Counted from the stretch's first letter, positions 19,887-30,119 are shown. The stretch: DNA of 64,000 nucleotides from Cyclobacteriaceae bacterium (GCA_025055435.1 JANWWN010000004.1:1-64000); one strand, 5' to 3'. Made by a program: numbers and translations. The notes: generated from the letters alone by a model not told the origin.

Positions 19887-20807
19887 TTACTGCTTAATTA
19901 ACACTTCAAACTCCTTATTACGCTGGGCTTCTGTGTAGATCTCATCTTCCAGTTTCCGCACCAGCTCCACTTTGCGTTTGTTCAATAATATGTTTTTTAT
20001 CTCATCGCGTACAAACTCGATTGGTGAAATATTGTCGGATATACGGTATTCGTCAACTTTCAGAAAATAAAGATAATTCTCATCAGTAGTTTCGTAATAA
20101 TTGTAATTCCTCAGAAACTGAACCTTGTTGGGTATTTCGGCCAGCGGTGTGTTTTTAACCAGTTCATCAAAAACCATCCAGGACGAGTCGCTCAGGTGAT
20201 AGGCAGCCGAAAAACTAAGGCAATACGACTTCAGTTCGTCCCGGTCTTTTTCTTTTCTCGAGAGAATCAGGTCTTTGATTTTATTAGTTCGCGGAGCTGT
20301 TTTCGGCACTTTGATGAATGTGGCCCGCACGATGTTTTGCTTCAGAATGAAATTGTCCGGATGGTCCCTATAGTATTTTTCAATATCGGCATTGCTGATA
20401 GCCGTATCCAGATGCTGGCGTATGTAGTAGGCCTGATATTCGTAAGCAATCAGGCTGTAACGGTAATCCATAATTTTTCTTTCCAGCTCGGCTTCGTTGA
20501 TGTTGATTTTTTTCAGCGCTTCCTGCATGAGAAGCTGTTTACGAATCCAGCTATTCACATAAGCCTGAACCCGGGCCGCACTGTCTTCGGATGGAGTGCC
20601 GGGTGGAACAATGCCGGCCAGGTCGTCTTTATACAAGTAGGATTTATTTACCCGGGCCACGGCAACCTGCCCTGTTTCTGTTGCCGCATCTGTCTGACCT
20701 TTCATGCGGATCAGGTCGCAACCCTGAAAAGACAACATGGAAAAAATCATTAAAAGCATCCAACTACCTGCGCAACATGCGGATAAGTTGTTTACGTCCT
20801 TTTTCAT
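19887..20807 (-). CDS. SurA-N-like lipoprotein without recognisable parvulin domain
   Basis: Lipobox LSFQGCDL; helical SurA-N-like ALKKININEAELERKI...YEYQAYYIRQHLDTAISNADIEKYYRDHPDNF; flanked by two PPIase genes. Confidence 0.65.
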   Translation of the reverse strand: MKKDVNNLSACCAGSWMLLMIFSMLSFQGCDLIRMKGQTDAATETGQVAVARVNKSYLYKDDLAGIVPPGTPSEDSAARVQAYVNSWIRKQLLMQEALKKININEAELERKIMDYRYSLIAYEYQAYYIRQHLDTAISNADIEKYYRDHPDNFILKQNIVRATFIKVPKTAPRTNKIKDLILSRKEKDRDELKSYCLSFSAAYHLSDSSWMVFDELVKNTPLAEIPNKVQFLRNYNYYETTDENYLYFLKVDEYRISDNISPIEFVRDEIKNILLNKRKVELVRKLEDEIYTEAQRNKEFEVLIKQ

Positions 20808-22689
20808 GAATAATTACCGGATATTTTTTTTGTAGGTCCGAAAGCCAGCGTTCCTCCAGTTCCTGCTGATAGTCGGAAATGGCGGTGATTCTCGCTTCAT
20901 CGAACGACAACAGGCCGGGAGGAATTATCTGCAAAATGTGCACAAGGTAATACATTCCGTTGTTTTCGGCTTCATGGAGGCCCGGCTCCCATGCAACTGA
21001 CTGAAGTATGGCGCGGTCGGTGCGTTGAAATTTTCCTGCATCGCGGCGTATGCGTTTGTCGCTAATCCATTGAGCTGCCGCAGCCGAATCCTTATTTTCC
21101 AGGTAAACTTTTAACTGCTTCAGTGCTTCGGCAGTGGAAGCGGAATAGATAACCGCCTTAACCCGACCAGCTGCCTGGTATTTACTGCGGTTGGCTTCAA
21201 AATATTTTCTCAACCCGGCCGTATCTTCGGCTGCCCGGTTCCATATTTCTTTTTCCATTATGTCGAACAGCAGTATTCCCTCGTAGTACTCTTTCATCAG
21301 AAACCGGTACTCCGGCTTATTCTTCAAGACTTCGTTCTCTGCCTGTTCATCCAGCACCGATTCGGTAAATTTTCTGTAGAGTTGCTTCATGTACTCATCG
21401 GGCTTCAGGGTAGTGGCTTCCTGATTCAATCGTGCAAACCGAACGAAGTCGCCCACGGAAATTTTTTTATCCCCCAAAACAAGTAATGTTTCATGTACAG
21501 GAAGTGCACGTGGATTCCAGTTGCCTTTGGTTAGCGATGTATCGGCAGTTGCGAACACAACTGATTTGAATTTTTCATTTTCGGAGAAGCTGAATCTTTT
21601 CTTCAGCTTAGCGTAATACCTGTCGCGGGCAATTTGCATGCGTTCATCCCGTACAACCCTGTTGCGTAAACTGTTCTTTAGCTCCTCGAAAGACGGTAAC
21701 GGTATTTTCTTTTCAAGCCGGATGATGTGCCAGCCGTAGGCTGTTTTAAATGGATCGGAAATGTCACCGGGATTTTTCAGCGAGAAGGCAACCGATTCGA
21801 ACTCGGGTACCTGTGCAAAAGCGCCCACACCAAATGGCCTCAGCTTGCAGTTGTTGTTTTTTGAGTTGAGGTCTTCGGAATATTTGGTGCATAATTCTGC
21901 CCAGGGCACTCCGCCTTTCAGTTGCTCGTAAATTTCAAAAATCAGATTGCGGGTTTGGTTTTCGTCCCTTCCGGTCGTATTGCGTAACATGATGTGACTT
22001 ACTTCAACTTCTCCGCGAGTAGGCTTGCGGTCTTCTATTTTAATCAGGTGATAACCGAAACGCGTGCGCACCGGACCCACTACATCACCGGGCTTACCAC
22101 TGTAGGCTGCCGCCTCAAAAGGATAAACCATCTGCATAGCGGTGAAGTATCCAAGGTGTCCGCGATTATGTCGGGCGGAGGGATCATCCGAAAATTTTTC
22201 AGCCAGTTCTTCAAAAGGTTCATTGTTCTTAATCCGGTTCAACAAGTCGTTTATGCGTTGCCACGCACGTGCGGTATCGGCCGGTGAAGCGTCCTGCGAA
22301 ACGGCAACAAGCAGATGTGCCGCACTGATTTCTTCCTTAAGGTGATCGTAAGTGAGGCGCAGCAGGCTGTCGGTTAGCTTCTCCTCATGCAGATAGGTTT
22401 TGCGTAACTCGTTTCTATACGTGTTATATTCTTTTAAAAATTGCCGGGTAGTATCCGTACCGCGATTAATGGCCTCCTCAACTTTCAATTTAAAGCGAAT
22501 GTAGAGATTAAGGTATTCGTTTACTTTGGCCCGGGTGCGGTCCTTGCGTTCGGGATAGTTTTTGCGGAAAAGATAGGCAAGCTCATCGGCATAAACGGAG
22601 TTACCGTTAACCGTAATGACAACCGGATTTTTGACCTGTGAAAAAGAACTGGTGGCAATAAGTACGGCAAGTCTGAACAGACGAATCAT
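20764..22689 (-). CDS. Double-parvulin peptidylprolyl isomerase (PpiC/SurA family)
   Basis: Two parvulin repeats: FSDDPSARHNRGHLGYFTAMQMVYPFE...RFGYHLIKIEDR and YSEDLNSKNNNCKLRPFGVGAFAQVPEFE...AYGWHIIRLEKK. Confidence 0.9.
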   Translation of the reverse strand: MIRLFRLAVLIATSSFSQVKNPVVITVNGNSVYADELAYLFRKNYPERKDRTRAKVNEYLNLYIRFKLKVEEAINRGTDTTRQFLKEYNTYRNELRKTYLHEEKLTDSLLRLTYDHLKEEISAAHLLVAVSQDASPADTARAWQRINDLLNRIKNNEPFEELAEKFSDDPSARHNRGHLGYFTAMQMVYPFEAAAYSGKPGDVVGPVRTRFGYHLIKIEDRKPTRGEVEVSHIMLRNTTGRDENQTRNLIFEIYEQLKGGVPWAELCTKYSEDLNSKNNNCKLRPFGVGAFAQVPEFESVAFSLKNPGDISDPFKTAYGWHIIRLEKKIPLPSFEELKNSLRNRVVRDERMQIARDRYYAKLKKRFSFSENEKFKSVVFATADTSLTKGNWNPRALPVHETLLVLGDKKISVGDFVRFARLNQEATTLKPDEYMKQLYRKFTESVLDEQAENEVLKNKPEYRFLMKEYYEGILLFDIMEKEIWNRAAEDTAGLRKYFEANRSKYQAAGRVKAVIYSASTAEALKQLKVYLENKDSAAAAQWISDKRIRRDAGKFQRTDRAILQSVAWEPGLHEAENNGMYYLVHILQIIPPGLLSFDEARITAISDYQQELEERWLSDLQKKYPVIIHEKGRKQLIRMLRR

Positions 22690-22710
22690 AGTTCCGGAAA
22701 AGCCGCAAAA

Positions 22711-23127
22711 TTAGGTTTTCTGCAATTTTTTTGTGAGCCTGCAAACATGGTGGCCATCGCGCTGCTGGTATTCTACCGAATCCATAATGGATTTAACCAG
22801 ACGGATGCCGAGGCCTCCTTTTCGTTTTTCGCTGATTAGTTCACCCAGGCTGGGTTCTTTAAACGCGTTGATGTCGAAGACGTTTTTTTCGTCAACCAGT
22901 TCAACTATTACCTTATCATGTTGCACTTCGATCGTCAGCTCAAATAAATCATCCGGGTTACACTGATGTGCATGAATCATCAGGTTAGAACTCATCTCGT
23001 CTATGGCCAGCACCAGTTCGCTGATTTGCATTTCGCTTATTCCGAAAGGACGCAACGCACCGCGAATAAATTCACGTATACCCCGCAGGTTTTGAATGCT
23101 GCAACCAACTTTATAAGAATGTTTCAT
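22711..23127 (-). CDS. RsbW-like anti-sigma regulatory ATP-binding kinase
   Basis: HATPase fold motifs ELVLAIDEMSSNLMIHAH and KGGLGIRLVKSIMDSVEY. Confidence 0.88.
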   Translation of the reverse strand: MKHSYKVGCSIQNLRGIREFIRGALRPFGISEMQISELVLAIDEMSSNLMIHAHQCNPDDLFELTIEVQHDKVIVELVDEKNVFDINAFKEPSLGELISEKRKGGLGIRLVKSIMDSVEYQQRDGHHVCRLTKKLQKT

Positions 23128-23128
23128 A

Positions 23129-23470
23129 CTATGCCTTGACTGCCTGTAGGGCTTCTTCTTTGGTTTGAACTATGGTAAGCAGCCGGTTGAGGCCGAGAAT
23201 GTTAAATGTATTGGCCACTTTATGATGTAATCCAAAAAGCACCATACGGATATTTTTATCCTGCATCTCCTCGATATACGACATAAAAACACCCAATCCT
23301 GCCGATGAAATGTATTCCAGGCCGGTACAATCGATAAGAATGCGTGTGTTGCCTTCACTGATGCTTTTTGCAATGGTCAGATCGAGCTCAATGGATGAAG
23401 CCGCATCAATTTCACCTACCGGGATAATTATATCTGTTCCATCCTGCTGCATTCGCTTAATTTGAACCAT
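23129..23470 (-). CDS. STAS-domain anti-sigma factor antagonist (RsbV-like)
   Basis: RILIDCTGLEYISSAGLGVFMSYIEEMQ. Confidence 0.93.
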   Translation of the reverse strand: MVQIKRMQQDGTDIIIPVGEIDAASSIELDLTIAKSISEGNTRILIDCTGLEYISSAGLGVFMSYIEEMQDKNIRMVLFGLHHKVANTFNILGLNRLLTIVQTKEEALQAVKA

Positions 23471-23544
23471 AGATGTACTATTTAAACGTTAGTTATTGCA
23501 TTTAGTTGATAATGGTCTGTAAACCAATTGGTATTGCATTTTGT

Positions 23545-25596
23545 TCATCTAAATCTGATTACCAGCAGCGTATAGTCGTCGTTAATGTTTTTTGTGCCGG
23601 TAAATGCATACAAATTTTCAATTACGCTTTGTACGATGGCATCCGCCGGCAGGTGATACAATTGGTTAATCTGTTCACTTAACCGGTCAAATCCAAATTC
23701 TTCTCCCGCACTGTTTCTTGCCTCAGTAATTCCGTCGGTGTATAAAATGAGTAAATCCCCGGGCTCGAACGAAAATTCATTTTGTTTAATCAGCTGATCG
23801 TATCCTGCATGTCTTACCATGCCCAAAGCAGCGCCTTCATCATTGAGATAGGTTGCTTTCCTGTCGGCTGCCCGGTAGTACAGCACCGGACAATGACCAG
23901 CCCGGGCATAATACACCATGCGGTTGCGGGTATGGATGATAAAATATGCAGCCGAAATAAATGAGCCGCGATCCAGGCAGTAAGCCAAGGCGCGGTTAGC
24001 ACGTCGCATGAAGTATTCGGGTGAAATGCTGCTGTCGGCAAGGCTGTGAAAAACACCTTTCATTTGCGACATGTGAAAAGCGGCAGTTGTGCCTTTGCCT
24101 GATACATCCGCAATTATAACAGCCACTTTTTCATCCGTCAGCCGTAATGTATCATAATAATCGCCTCCCACTTCATCAGCCGACTCAGAAAACGCAGCGG
24201 CTTCAAAACAAGTATCCTGCTCCAGCTGCCGCGGAAGGAGGCTTTTCTGTACGCGCCTTGCGATTTTCAATTCCTCCTTATACCGTTCATTCTGAAATGC
24301 CTCTTCCATGAGGCGGAAATTTTCAATGGAAATTCCCGCCTGATTGGCAAAGGTAGCCGCAATCTGCTTCATCTCCCTGTTGAAGCCATCAGCCAATTCT
24401 TTTAACAATACCAGCGTGCCTGCATGTTCATCTTTAACCTTTACAGGCGCAGCGATTACCGACCGAAACTTTGAACCTTTAAGATATCTGGATAAATTGT
24501 GAGTCTTATCGGCCGATTGGTCAAATATTCCTTTTACTTCCTTATTGTGAAGCCGGCTGCTAAGTTGGCGGGCTTCTTCTTCTTTTATCCCATAGGTGTA
24601 TATGTTTACCCCCGGATTATTTGTTTTCATTTCAAGCCAGGCCGCATCGGCATTTACGGTACTTACCGAGGTTTCCAGCAATATGCGATACACACTTTCC
24701 TCGCTTTGTTCGGTTTGAATGGACTGGCTGATGCGCCGGAAGTTCATTACCTCCTCAAGTTTCTGCTCGAAAGCAGATGAAGTAGGCAGGTTGAAGATTA
24801 GAACCAGAAATGAAAAGACACTGTAAACGATAATGAACAAAAAAACTGTTAATAGCAACAGGTGTTCTCGGTGATCAACTACACCTGTTTCAGGATGATA
24901 TAAACCGTTGACTATGGTATTTGATGTATAGAAAAGAAAACCATGGAAAAAGATGATAAAAAATAACAGCGTCAATGCGGTGAGCTTCTGTCGGATATTC
25001 AAATAGGCTACCCACCTGGTGTTGGCCGACAAGACAAGTGCCAGCACAACAAAGATTCCCAACAGGACCTTATCAAAGCGATCGGTTAAGGAGATTGGCA
25101 GGGCACTAAGAATCCATAAGCCCAGCAAACCATACTCAAAAATCATCCAGAACCGGTACGACCATTTTGTTTTCTGATACAGGATAAATCGTTTACAGGC
25201 CGTGAATGAAATCATCATCAGCCCGGCCCATAATGGCATGATGATGAGATAGGCCGTTTCCTGATAAAGGAAATGACTTGTAAGTCGTGAAGAACCGGGA
25301 AGGAATTCCAGGATTTTCAGAATTAATGAAACCAGAGTGGCGACGATGCCGGTTGCAAAAACACGCCACAACAAGTCAATAAAGCTCAGCAATTCATCGC
25401 GCTCAAGTTTAAACTTATAATAGAGGTAAGCACCTGCCAGAAATATGCCTAAGAGAACGCGTGGAAGCCATTCGGGAATATCCGACGGAATACCTGCGTG
25501 TTGACTAAACATAACAGCCAATGCAGACAGCAATAAGGCGATCCACGTCACGTTGGTGAGCAGGAACATCAGTCGTATGATGGCTTTGGCGCGCAT
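23545..25596 (-). CDS. Membrane-anchored GAF/SpoIIE (PP2C-type) phosphatase, RsbU-like
   Basis: Multiple TM segments, GAF-like region, ARRVQKSLLPRQLEQ and ESADEVGGDYYDTLRLTDEKVAVIIADVSGKGTTAAFHMS. ATG 25596 preferred because a terminator overlaps the longer ORF start. Confidence 0.9.
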   Translation of the reverse strand: MRAKAIIRLMFLLTNVTWIALLLSALAVMFSQHAGIPSDIPEWLPRVLLGIFLAGAYLYYKFKLERDELLSFIDLLWRVFATGIVATLVSLILKILEFLPGSSRLTSHFLYQETAYLIIMPLWAGLMMISFTACKRFILYQKTKWSYRFWMIFEYGLLGLWILSALPISLTDRFDKVLLGIFVVLALVLSANTRWVAYLNIRQKLTALTLLFFIIFFHGFLFYTSNTIVNGLYHPETGVVDHREHLLLLTVFLFIIVYSVFSFLVLIFNLPTSSAFEQKLEEVMNFRRISQSIQTEQSEESVYRILLETSVSTVNADAAWLEMKTNNPGVNIYTYGIKEEEARQLSSRLHNKEVKGIFDQSADKTHNLSRYLKGSKFRSVIAAPVKVKDEHAGTLVLLKELADGFNREMKQIAATFANQAGISIENFRLMEEAFQNERYKEELKIARRVQKSLLPRQLEQDTCFEAAAFSESADEVGGDYYDTLRLTDEKVAVIIADVSGKGTTAAFHMSQMKGVFHSLADSSISPEYFMRRANRALAYCLDRGSFISAAYFIIHTRNRMVYYARAGHCPVLYYRAADRKATYLNDEGAALGMVRHAGYDQLIKQNEFSFEPGDLLILYTDGITEARNSAGEEFGFDRLSEQINQLYHLPADAIVQSVIENLYAFTGTKNINDDYTLLVIRFR

Positions 25597-25608
25597 GTCT
25601 GCAAAATG

Positions 25609-25636
25609 AAAAAAGCCAATCTCATCGACTGGCTTT
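25609..25636 (-). terminator. Rho-independent terminator downstream of the 25666-26643 lipoprotein gene
   Basis: Minus strand AAGCCA-N11-TGGCTT followed by a T tract. Confidence 0.6.
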
Positions 25637-25665
25637 GCAAGTATAACCAAAAAAGCAGATTTGCT

Positions 25666-26643
25666 TTAATTCCGGGAAAGAAGGGTGAGCAACTGGTTAA
25701 AATTTATACGAACGCGCCTTCCGTTTTCAATTACGTAGATGATACTGTCACAGGAACCATCTCCATAATCAATCAAAAATTCGCCCGATCGTCCATTTTG
25801 ACTATATGTTATTTTTTCAATGCCCGACGAATAGATCAAGGTGAAGATGAACCTGCTTGTTGCTTCGTTATAACAATCAAAACGCAAGACCAGTTTTTTC
25901 AGGATATCGGAGCGATAAAAGTTCTCACCTTCGGTATATTGATAGAAACCTCCTGCTGCCTGTTCCCATGTTTTTTCAGAATAAGATGATGAGCCTTCGG
26001 AGGAGTAACCGTAGGCGTTGCCATTAAATTCATGTTCAATGTTATCCGCATGGGTAAATTCACCGGAAAAGCGGTGATTTACCGTGTCCCATTCTGCCCA
26101 GCCATCATAACGACCTCTGCCATTCATTAACCAGTTGTAATCATCGTTATATCGGCCTCCAAAACGATCATAAATGACATCATAAAAATAGTCGCTGTGT
26201 AATTTGGTTCCTTTAGTTGTGCAGAGGTACCGGTAGGTTTCGATGAGTTTACCAAACATCCAGTACTTAAACTCTCCCCACCCTTCCTCGCATCCTTCCC
26301 CATAATCGCGTATAGTGGTAATGCTGCCATCTTCATTTTCAGTTTCGGTAACCTCTGCACAGGTTTCCCAACTCCAGGGATCATCGATCAGGGTTGAATC
26401 GGACGCGCTATTAGGGCCGTTGACTGTGCGTCCGCCTGAGTAATAAGGACCCAAAGCCGATGTAAACGACCGGTTGATAACATTTGCAGCGGTTGTTTCA
26501 AGCCGATAGCCGCCACTTAAACGCATCATTAAAAAATTACGGGCTTCATCACTTAGCTGATCAATTCCCGGTTCCTCGCTTTCGGAGCATTGAACCAACG
26601 TAAATGCCGTCATGGCAAAAACTGCTAATATTTTTCTGTTCAT
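25666..26643 (-). CDS. Orphan lipoprotein, Tyr/Trp/Gly-rich
   Basis: Lipobox FTLVQCSES; no family recognised. Confidence 0.7.
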   Translation of the reverse strand: MNRKILAVFAMTAFTLVQCSESEEPGIDQLSDEARNFLMMRLSGGYRLETTAANVINRSFTSALGPYYSGGRTVNGPNSASDSTLIDDPWSWETCAEVTETENEDGSITTIRDYGEGCEEGWGEFKYWMFGKLIETYRYLCTTKGTKLHSDYFYDVIYDRFGGRYNDDYNWLMNGRGRYDGWAEWDTVNHRFSGEFTHADNIEHEFNGNAYGYSSEGSSSYSEKTWEQAAGGFYQYTEGENFYRSDILKKLVLRFDCYNEATSRFIFTLIYSSGIEKITYSQNGRSGEFLIDYGDGSCDSIIYVIENGRRVRINFNQLLTLLSRN

Positions 26644-26773
26644 AGGAAAAAAGGTTATGCTGCTCTTTGGACACCCGTACGATTAATAAAGTTGTAAGTA
26701 AACATACTTGAAGGAATGGTGTTTTTCATAAACCCATTACCCTGGAATAATGATAAATATAATAGTTTCAATA

Positions 26774-28255
26774 CTATTTCCTGCTGTAGTTAGGCGCCTC
26801 ACGCGTTATGGTGACATCGTGCGGATGGCTTTCGATAATGCCTGCATTGGTAATCTTTACAAACTTCGCTTTTTTAAGTTCTTCAATATTTTTTGCTCCG
26901 CAATAACCCATACCGGCACGCAAACCGCCCACCATTTGATATAACACCTCGGCTACCACACCTTTGTAGGGAACCCTTCCGGAAATTCCTTCGGGTACCA
27001 GCTTTTTAATGTCATCCTCAACATCCTGGAAATACCTGTCCTTCGAGCCTTCTTCCATGGCTTCAATAGACCCCATGCCGCGGTACGATTTAAACTTGCG
27101 GCCCTCATAAATAATTACTTCGCCCGGGGCCTCCTCCGTACCGGCCAGCAAGCTGCCAATCATTACGCTGTCTGCACCAGCTGCAATGGCTTTTACAATA
27201 TCGCCCGAAAAACGAATGCCGCCATCGGCAATAACAGGAACACCAGAGCCTTTGATGGCTTTTGCGGCTTCATATACTGCAGACAGTTGCGGCAAACCCA
27301 CACCCGCAACCACACGGGTTGTACAAATGCTTCCCGGACCAACGCCCACTTTCACGGCATCGGCTCCGGCCCTCACCAAAGCACGGGCCGCCTCTCCGGT
27401 TGCTATGTTTCCGACAACAACATCCAGTTCAGGGAATTTGCGTTTAACTTTTTGAGCTGCGTCAAGAACACCTTTTGAATGACCGTGTGCCGTGTCGATG
27501 GTAATAACATCAACACCAGCCTGTTTCAACGCCTCAATTCTCTGTAACAAATCGGGTGTTACGCCAACTGCAGCGCCTACGCGCAGCCGACCATATTTAT
27601 CCTGACAGGCATTGGGCTTATTTTTTTTCTTTTGAATATCGCGAAAGGTAATCAGGCCGATAAGCTTTCCTTTTTTGTTAACAATTGGAAGCTTTTCAAT
27701 TTTATACTGTTGCAAAACCGTTTCAGCCTTTTCCAGGGTAATACCTTCGGATGCAGTAATCAGATTTTCTTTCGTCATAATCTGCTCAACCGGTACGCTG
27801 AGGTCTTTTTGAAAACGCAAATCGCGGTTGGTAATAATGCCTTTCAGCTTACCGTTGTCATCCACCACAGGAATACCACCAATTTTGAATTCCCGCATGA
27901 TGTTCTCCGCATCCTGTGCTGTAGCGTGAATGCTAAGGGTTACCGGATCGAGAATAAGTCCGCTCTGTGATCGTTTAACTTTACGAACCTGTTCAGCCTG
28001 TGCATCAATACTCATGTTTTTATGAATAAAGCCCAGACCTCCTTCCAATGCCATACTAATGGCCAGTTCAGCCTCCGTAACCGTATCCATGGCAGCCGAA
28101 ACAACAGGAATGTTCAAACGAATGTTGCGCGATAACCGTGTGCTCACATCGGTTTCACGCGGCAGCACTTCCGAGTAAGCAGGAACCAGCAAAACATCAT
28201 CGTAGGTAAGCGCTTCGAAAAGAAACTTTTGTGAAGAAGCTGAAGTAGTTGCCAT
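26774..28255 (-). CDS. guaB: IMP dehydrogenase
   Basis: [30 protein letters not shown] domains, [17 protein letters not shown]. Start 28255 (MATTSASSQ) chosen; the longer ORF would overlap rlpA. Confidence 0.96.
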   Translation of the reverse strand: MATTSASSQKFLFEALTYDDVLLVPAYSEVLPRETDVSTRLSRNIRLNIPVVSAAMDTVTEAELAISMALEGGLGFIHKNMSIDAQAEQVRKVKRSQSGLILDPVTLSIHATAQDAENIMREFKIGGIPVVDDNGKLKGIITNRDLRFQKDLSVPVEQIMTKENLITASEGITLEKAETVLQQYKIEKLPIVNKKGKLIGLITFRDIQKKKNKPNACQDKYGRLRVGAAVGVTPDLLQRIEALKQAGVDVITIDTAHGHSKGVLDAAQKVKRKFPELDVVVGNIATGEAARALVRAGADAVKVGVGPGSICTTRVVAGVGLPQLSAVYEAAKAIKGSGVPVIADGGIRFSGDIVKAIAAGADSVMIGSLLAGTEEAPGEVIIYEGRKFKSYRGMGSIEAMEEGSKDRYFQDVEDDIKKLVPEGISGRVPYKGVVAEVLYQMVGGLRAGMGYCGAKNIEELKKAKFVKITNAGIIESHPHDVTITREAPNYSRK

Positions 28256-28287
28256 GGCAAATACGTTTGGATCCGTTATTTGCCGGA

Positions 28288-28321
28288 CAAAGGTAGGTGA
28301 ATTTCGGTATTCCACAGCAAA
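28288..28321 (-). promoter_or_regulatory. Bacteroidetes-type promoter for guaB: TTTG-N22-TACCTTTG
   Basis: Minus-strand TTTG (28321-28318) and TACCTTTG (28295-28288) upstream of ATG 28255. Confidence 0.55.
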
Positions 28322-28366
28322 CGCATTGAAATTTGGTTTTACCTTTGAACGGAAATTGGTGTGTTC

Positions 28367-29053
28367 ATGAATAAATCGTTGTCTATCGTATTGTTCATAT
28401 TGCTTAGCATGAACTGTGGATTTGGCCAGGTTCAAACCGGAAAAGCCTCCTACTATGCCGACCGGTTTGAAGGTAAGCCCACTGCCAGTGGTGAAAAATA
28501 CCGACACAATAAACTTACTGCCGCACATAAAACCCTTCCTTTCGGAACCCGTGTGCGGGTAACCAACCTGGCGAACAATGCCACCGTTGAGGTTGTGATT
28601 AATGACCGTGGTCCATATGTGGAGGACCGGATTATTGACTTGTCTAAATCCGCAGCCGAAAAACTGGGATTCATAGTGCAAGGTCTGGCTGAAGTTAAAC
28701 TGGAAGTTATTGACCCCGGCACCGGAAAAGTGAGTGATCCGGCCAGGCCCATCGGTAATGTATCGGTTGATGAAAAAGAATTTTATAACCTGGCAATTGA
28801 CCGTTCCCGTCCAACGGGGTTTGGTGTTCAGATCGGCACCTTTCAGGAACTGGTCAATCTGCTTCGCCTAACCGATAACCTGAAAAAATCCTATCAGAAA
28901 AAAATTACCGTTCAGGTTAAAGTAATCAACGGAGTAAAATTCTATTCACTGATAATCGGGCAATTTAAAAATCGGGCCAAAGCCGAGTCCATGCGCGAAG
29001 AACTGCGCAAGCGTTATCCGGATGCCTTCATCGTTGAATTTAAACGGTTGTAA
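28367..29053 (+). CDS. rlpA: RlpA-like septal ring lytic transglycosylase with C-terminal SPOR domain
   Basis: [44 protein letters not shown]...[23 protein letters not shown]-like C-terminus. Confidence 0.92.
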   Translation: MNKSLSIVLFILLSMNCGFGQVQTGKASYYADRFEGKPTASGEKYRHNKLTAAHKTLPFGTRVRVTNLANNATVEVVINDRGPYVEDRIIDLSKSAAEKLGFIVQGLAEVKLEVIDPGTGKVSDPARPIGNVSVDEKEFYNLAIDRSRPTGFGVQIGTFQELVNLLRLTDNLKKSYQKKITVQVKVINGVKFYSLIIGQFKNRAKAESMREELRKRYPDAFIVEFKRL

Positions 29054-29081
29054 GACTGTTAGGAATACAGTCTCTGTCCAT

Positions 29082-29387
29082 ATGCAAAAAGCATCTTTCT
29101 CTGAACTGATCCAAGGTAACACCCCTGTTCTGGTGGACTTTTACGCTGACTGGTGCGGACCCTGCAAAATGATGGCTCCCATACTTCGTGAAATCGCAGC
29201 CGAGTATCAGGGTAGGTTAAAAGTAATTAAAGTGGACATTGACCGAAACCCGGAAGCTGCCAAAAGCTACCGTATCCAGGGCGTTCCGACTCTTATCCTC
29301 TTTAAAAACGGCCAAATCCGGTGGCAACAGGCCGGACTCATGTCCGCTCATCAACTGCGGGCTGTCATTAATCAGTTTTTAAACTAA
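29082..29387 (+). CDS. Thioredoxin
   Basis: VLVDFYADWCGPCKMMAPIL and GVPTLILFKNGQ. Confidence 0.95.
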   Translation: MQKASFSELIQGNTPVLVDFYADWCGPCKMMAPILREIAAEYQGRLKVIKVDIDRNPEAAKSYRIQGVPTLILFKNGQIRWQQAGLMSAHQLRAVINQFLN

Positions 29388-29403
29388 TTTGCCTAAACTT
29401 TTC

Positions 29404-29445
29404 AGTATTACTATCGTTTATGAAAGTAATACTATCATTTTATGA
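29404..29445 (+). promoter_or_regulatory. Candidate TetR operator: 9-bp inverted repeat AGTATTACT-N12-AGTAATACT plus direct repeat TACTATCGTTTATGA / TACTATCATTTTATGA
   Basis: Inverted arms 29404-29412 and 29425-29433 are perfect. Direct repeat 29409-29423 / 29430-29445 overlaps the TetR start codon at 29442. Confidence 0.65.
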
Positions 29446-30119
29446 CCTCCCTTTGGTTTCCGGTAAGTCAAACTTTGTACTTGCGCGACCCGCTCAGTTC
29501 GTTACTGGGTCGCAGAATCCTGATGGAAAGCGTTCGGTTGATTGATGAGCTGGGTTTTGAACATTTTACATTTAAAAAGCTGGCCGATGCCATAAACAGT
29601 ACGGAGGCGTCGGTGTACCGCTATTTTGAAAACAAACACCGTTTACTGCTTTACCTTATCGATTGGTATTGGTTGTGGCTTGACTACCGGTTCAGCATCG
29701 TAATACAAAACCTGGTCAATCCGGCTGAACGACTAAAAGCTTGCTTACGCGTTTTGTTGTCTGAGGAGTTGCCAGGCATTTACTCGGAAGGCCTGGACCC
29801 GAAAGCTTTGAAGCGATTGGTTATGGCCGAGTTTGAAAAGACCTACCTTACCAAACAGGTTGACCGCGATAATAAAGAAGGTGTTTTTATTCCGTATAAA
29901 GCCGTTTGCAAAAAGCTGGCCGCCATGGTGCTAGAAATCAATCCGAAATTTCCTTTTCCACATACATTGATGAACACGGTATTGCTTTCGGCCACTCATC
30001 AGTTGTTTTATGCCGAGCACCTGCCTTCCCTCACGGATATCAAGTTTAATCCGCATCATCATGACCGTCAACTTGAGGAATTTCTGAAATTGCTGATATT
30101 CAAAACCATCGAACCCTGA
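29442..30119 (+). CDS. TetR/AcrR-family transcriptional regulator
   Basis: N-terminal HTH: RLIDELGFEHFTFKKLADAINSTEASVYRYFENKHRLLLYLI. Confidence 0.88.
   Translation: MTSLWFPVSQTLYLRDPLSSLLGRRILMESVRLIDELGFEHFTFKKLADAINSTEASVYRYFENKHRLLLYLIDWYWLWLDYRFSIVIQNLVNPAERLKACLRVLLSEELPGIYSEGLDPKALKRLVMAEFEKTYLTKQVDRDNKEGVFIPYKAVCKKLAAMVLEINPKFPFPHTLMNTVLLSATHQLFYAEHLPSLTDIKFNPHHHDRQLEEFLKLLIFKTIEP

Noticed and set aside
25597-25650. N-terminal extension of the SpoIIE phosphatase ORF
   Set aside because: Overlaps a hairpin plus T-tract terminator for the upstream gene; ATG 25596 precedes the TM region.
28256-28681. N-terminal extension of the guaB ORF to 28681
   Set aside because: Overlaps rlpA on the opposite strand; IMPDH homology begins at MATTSASSQ; promoter element lies inside the extension.
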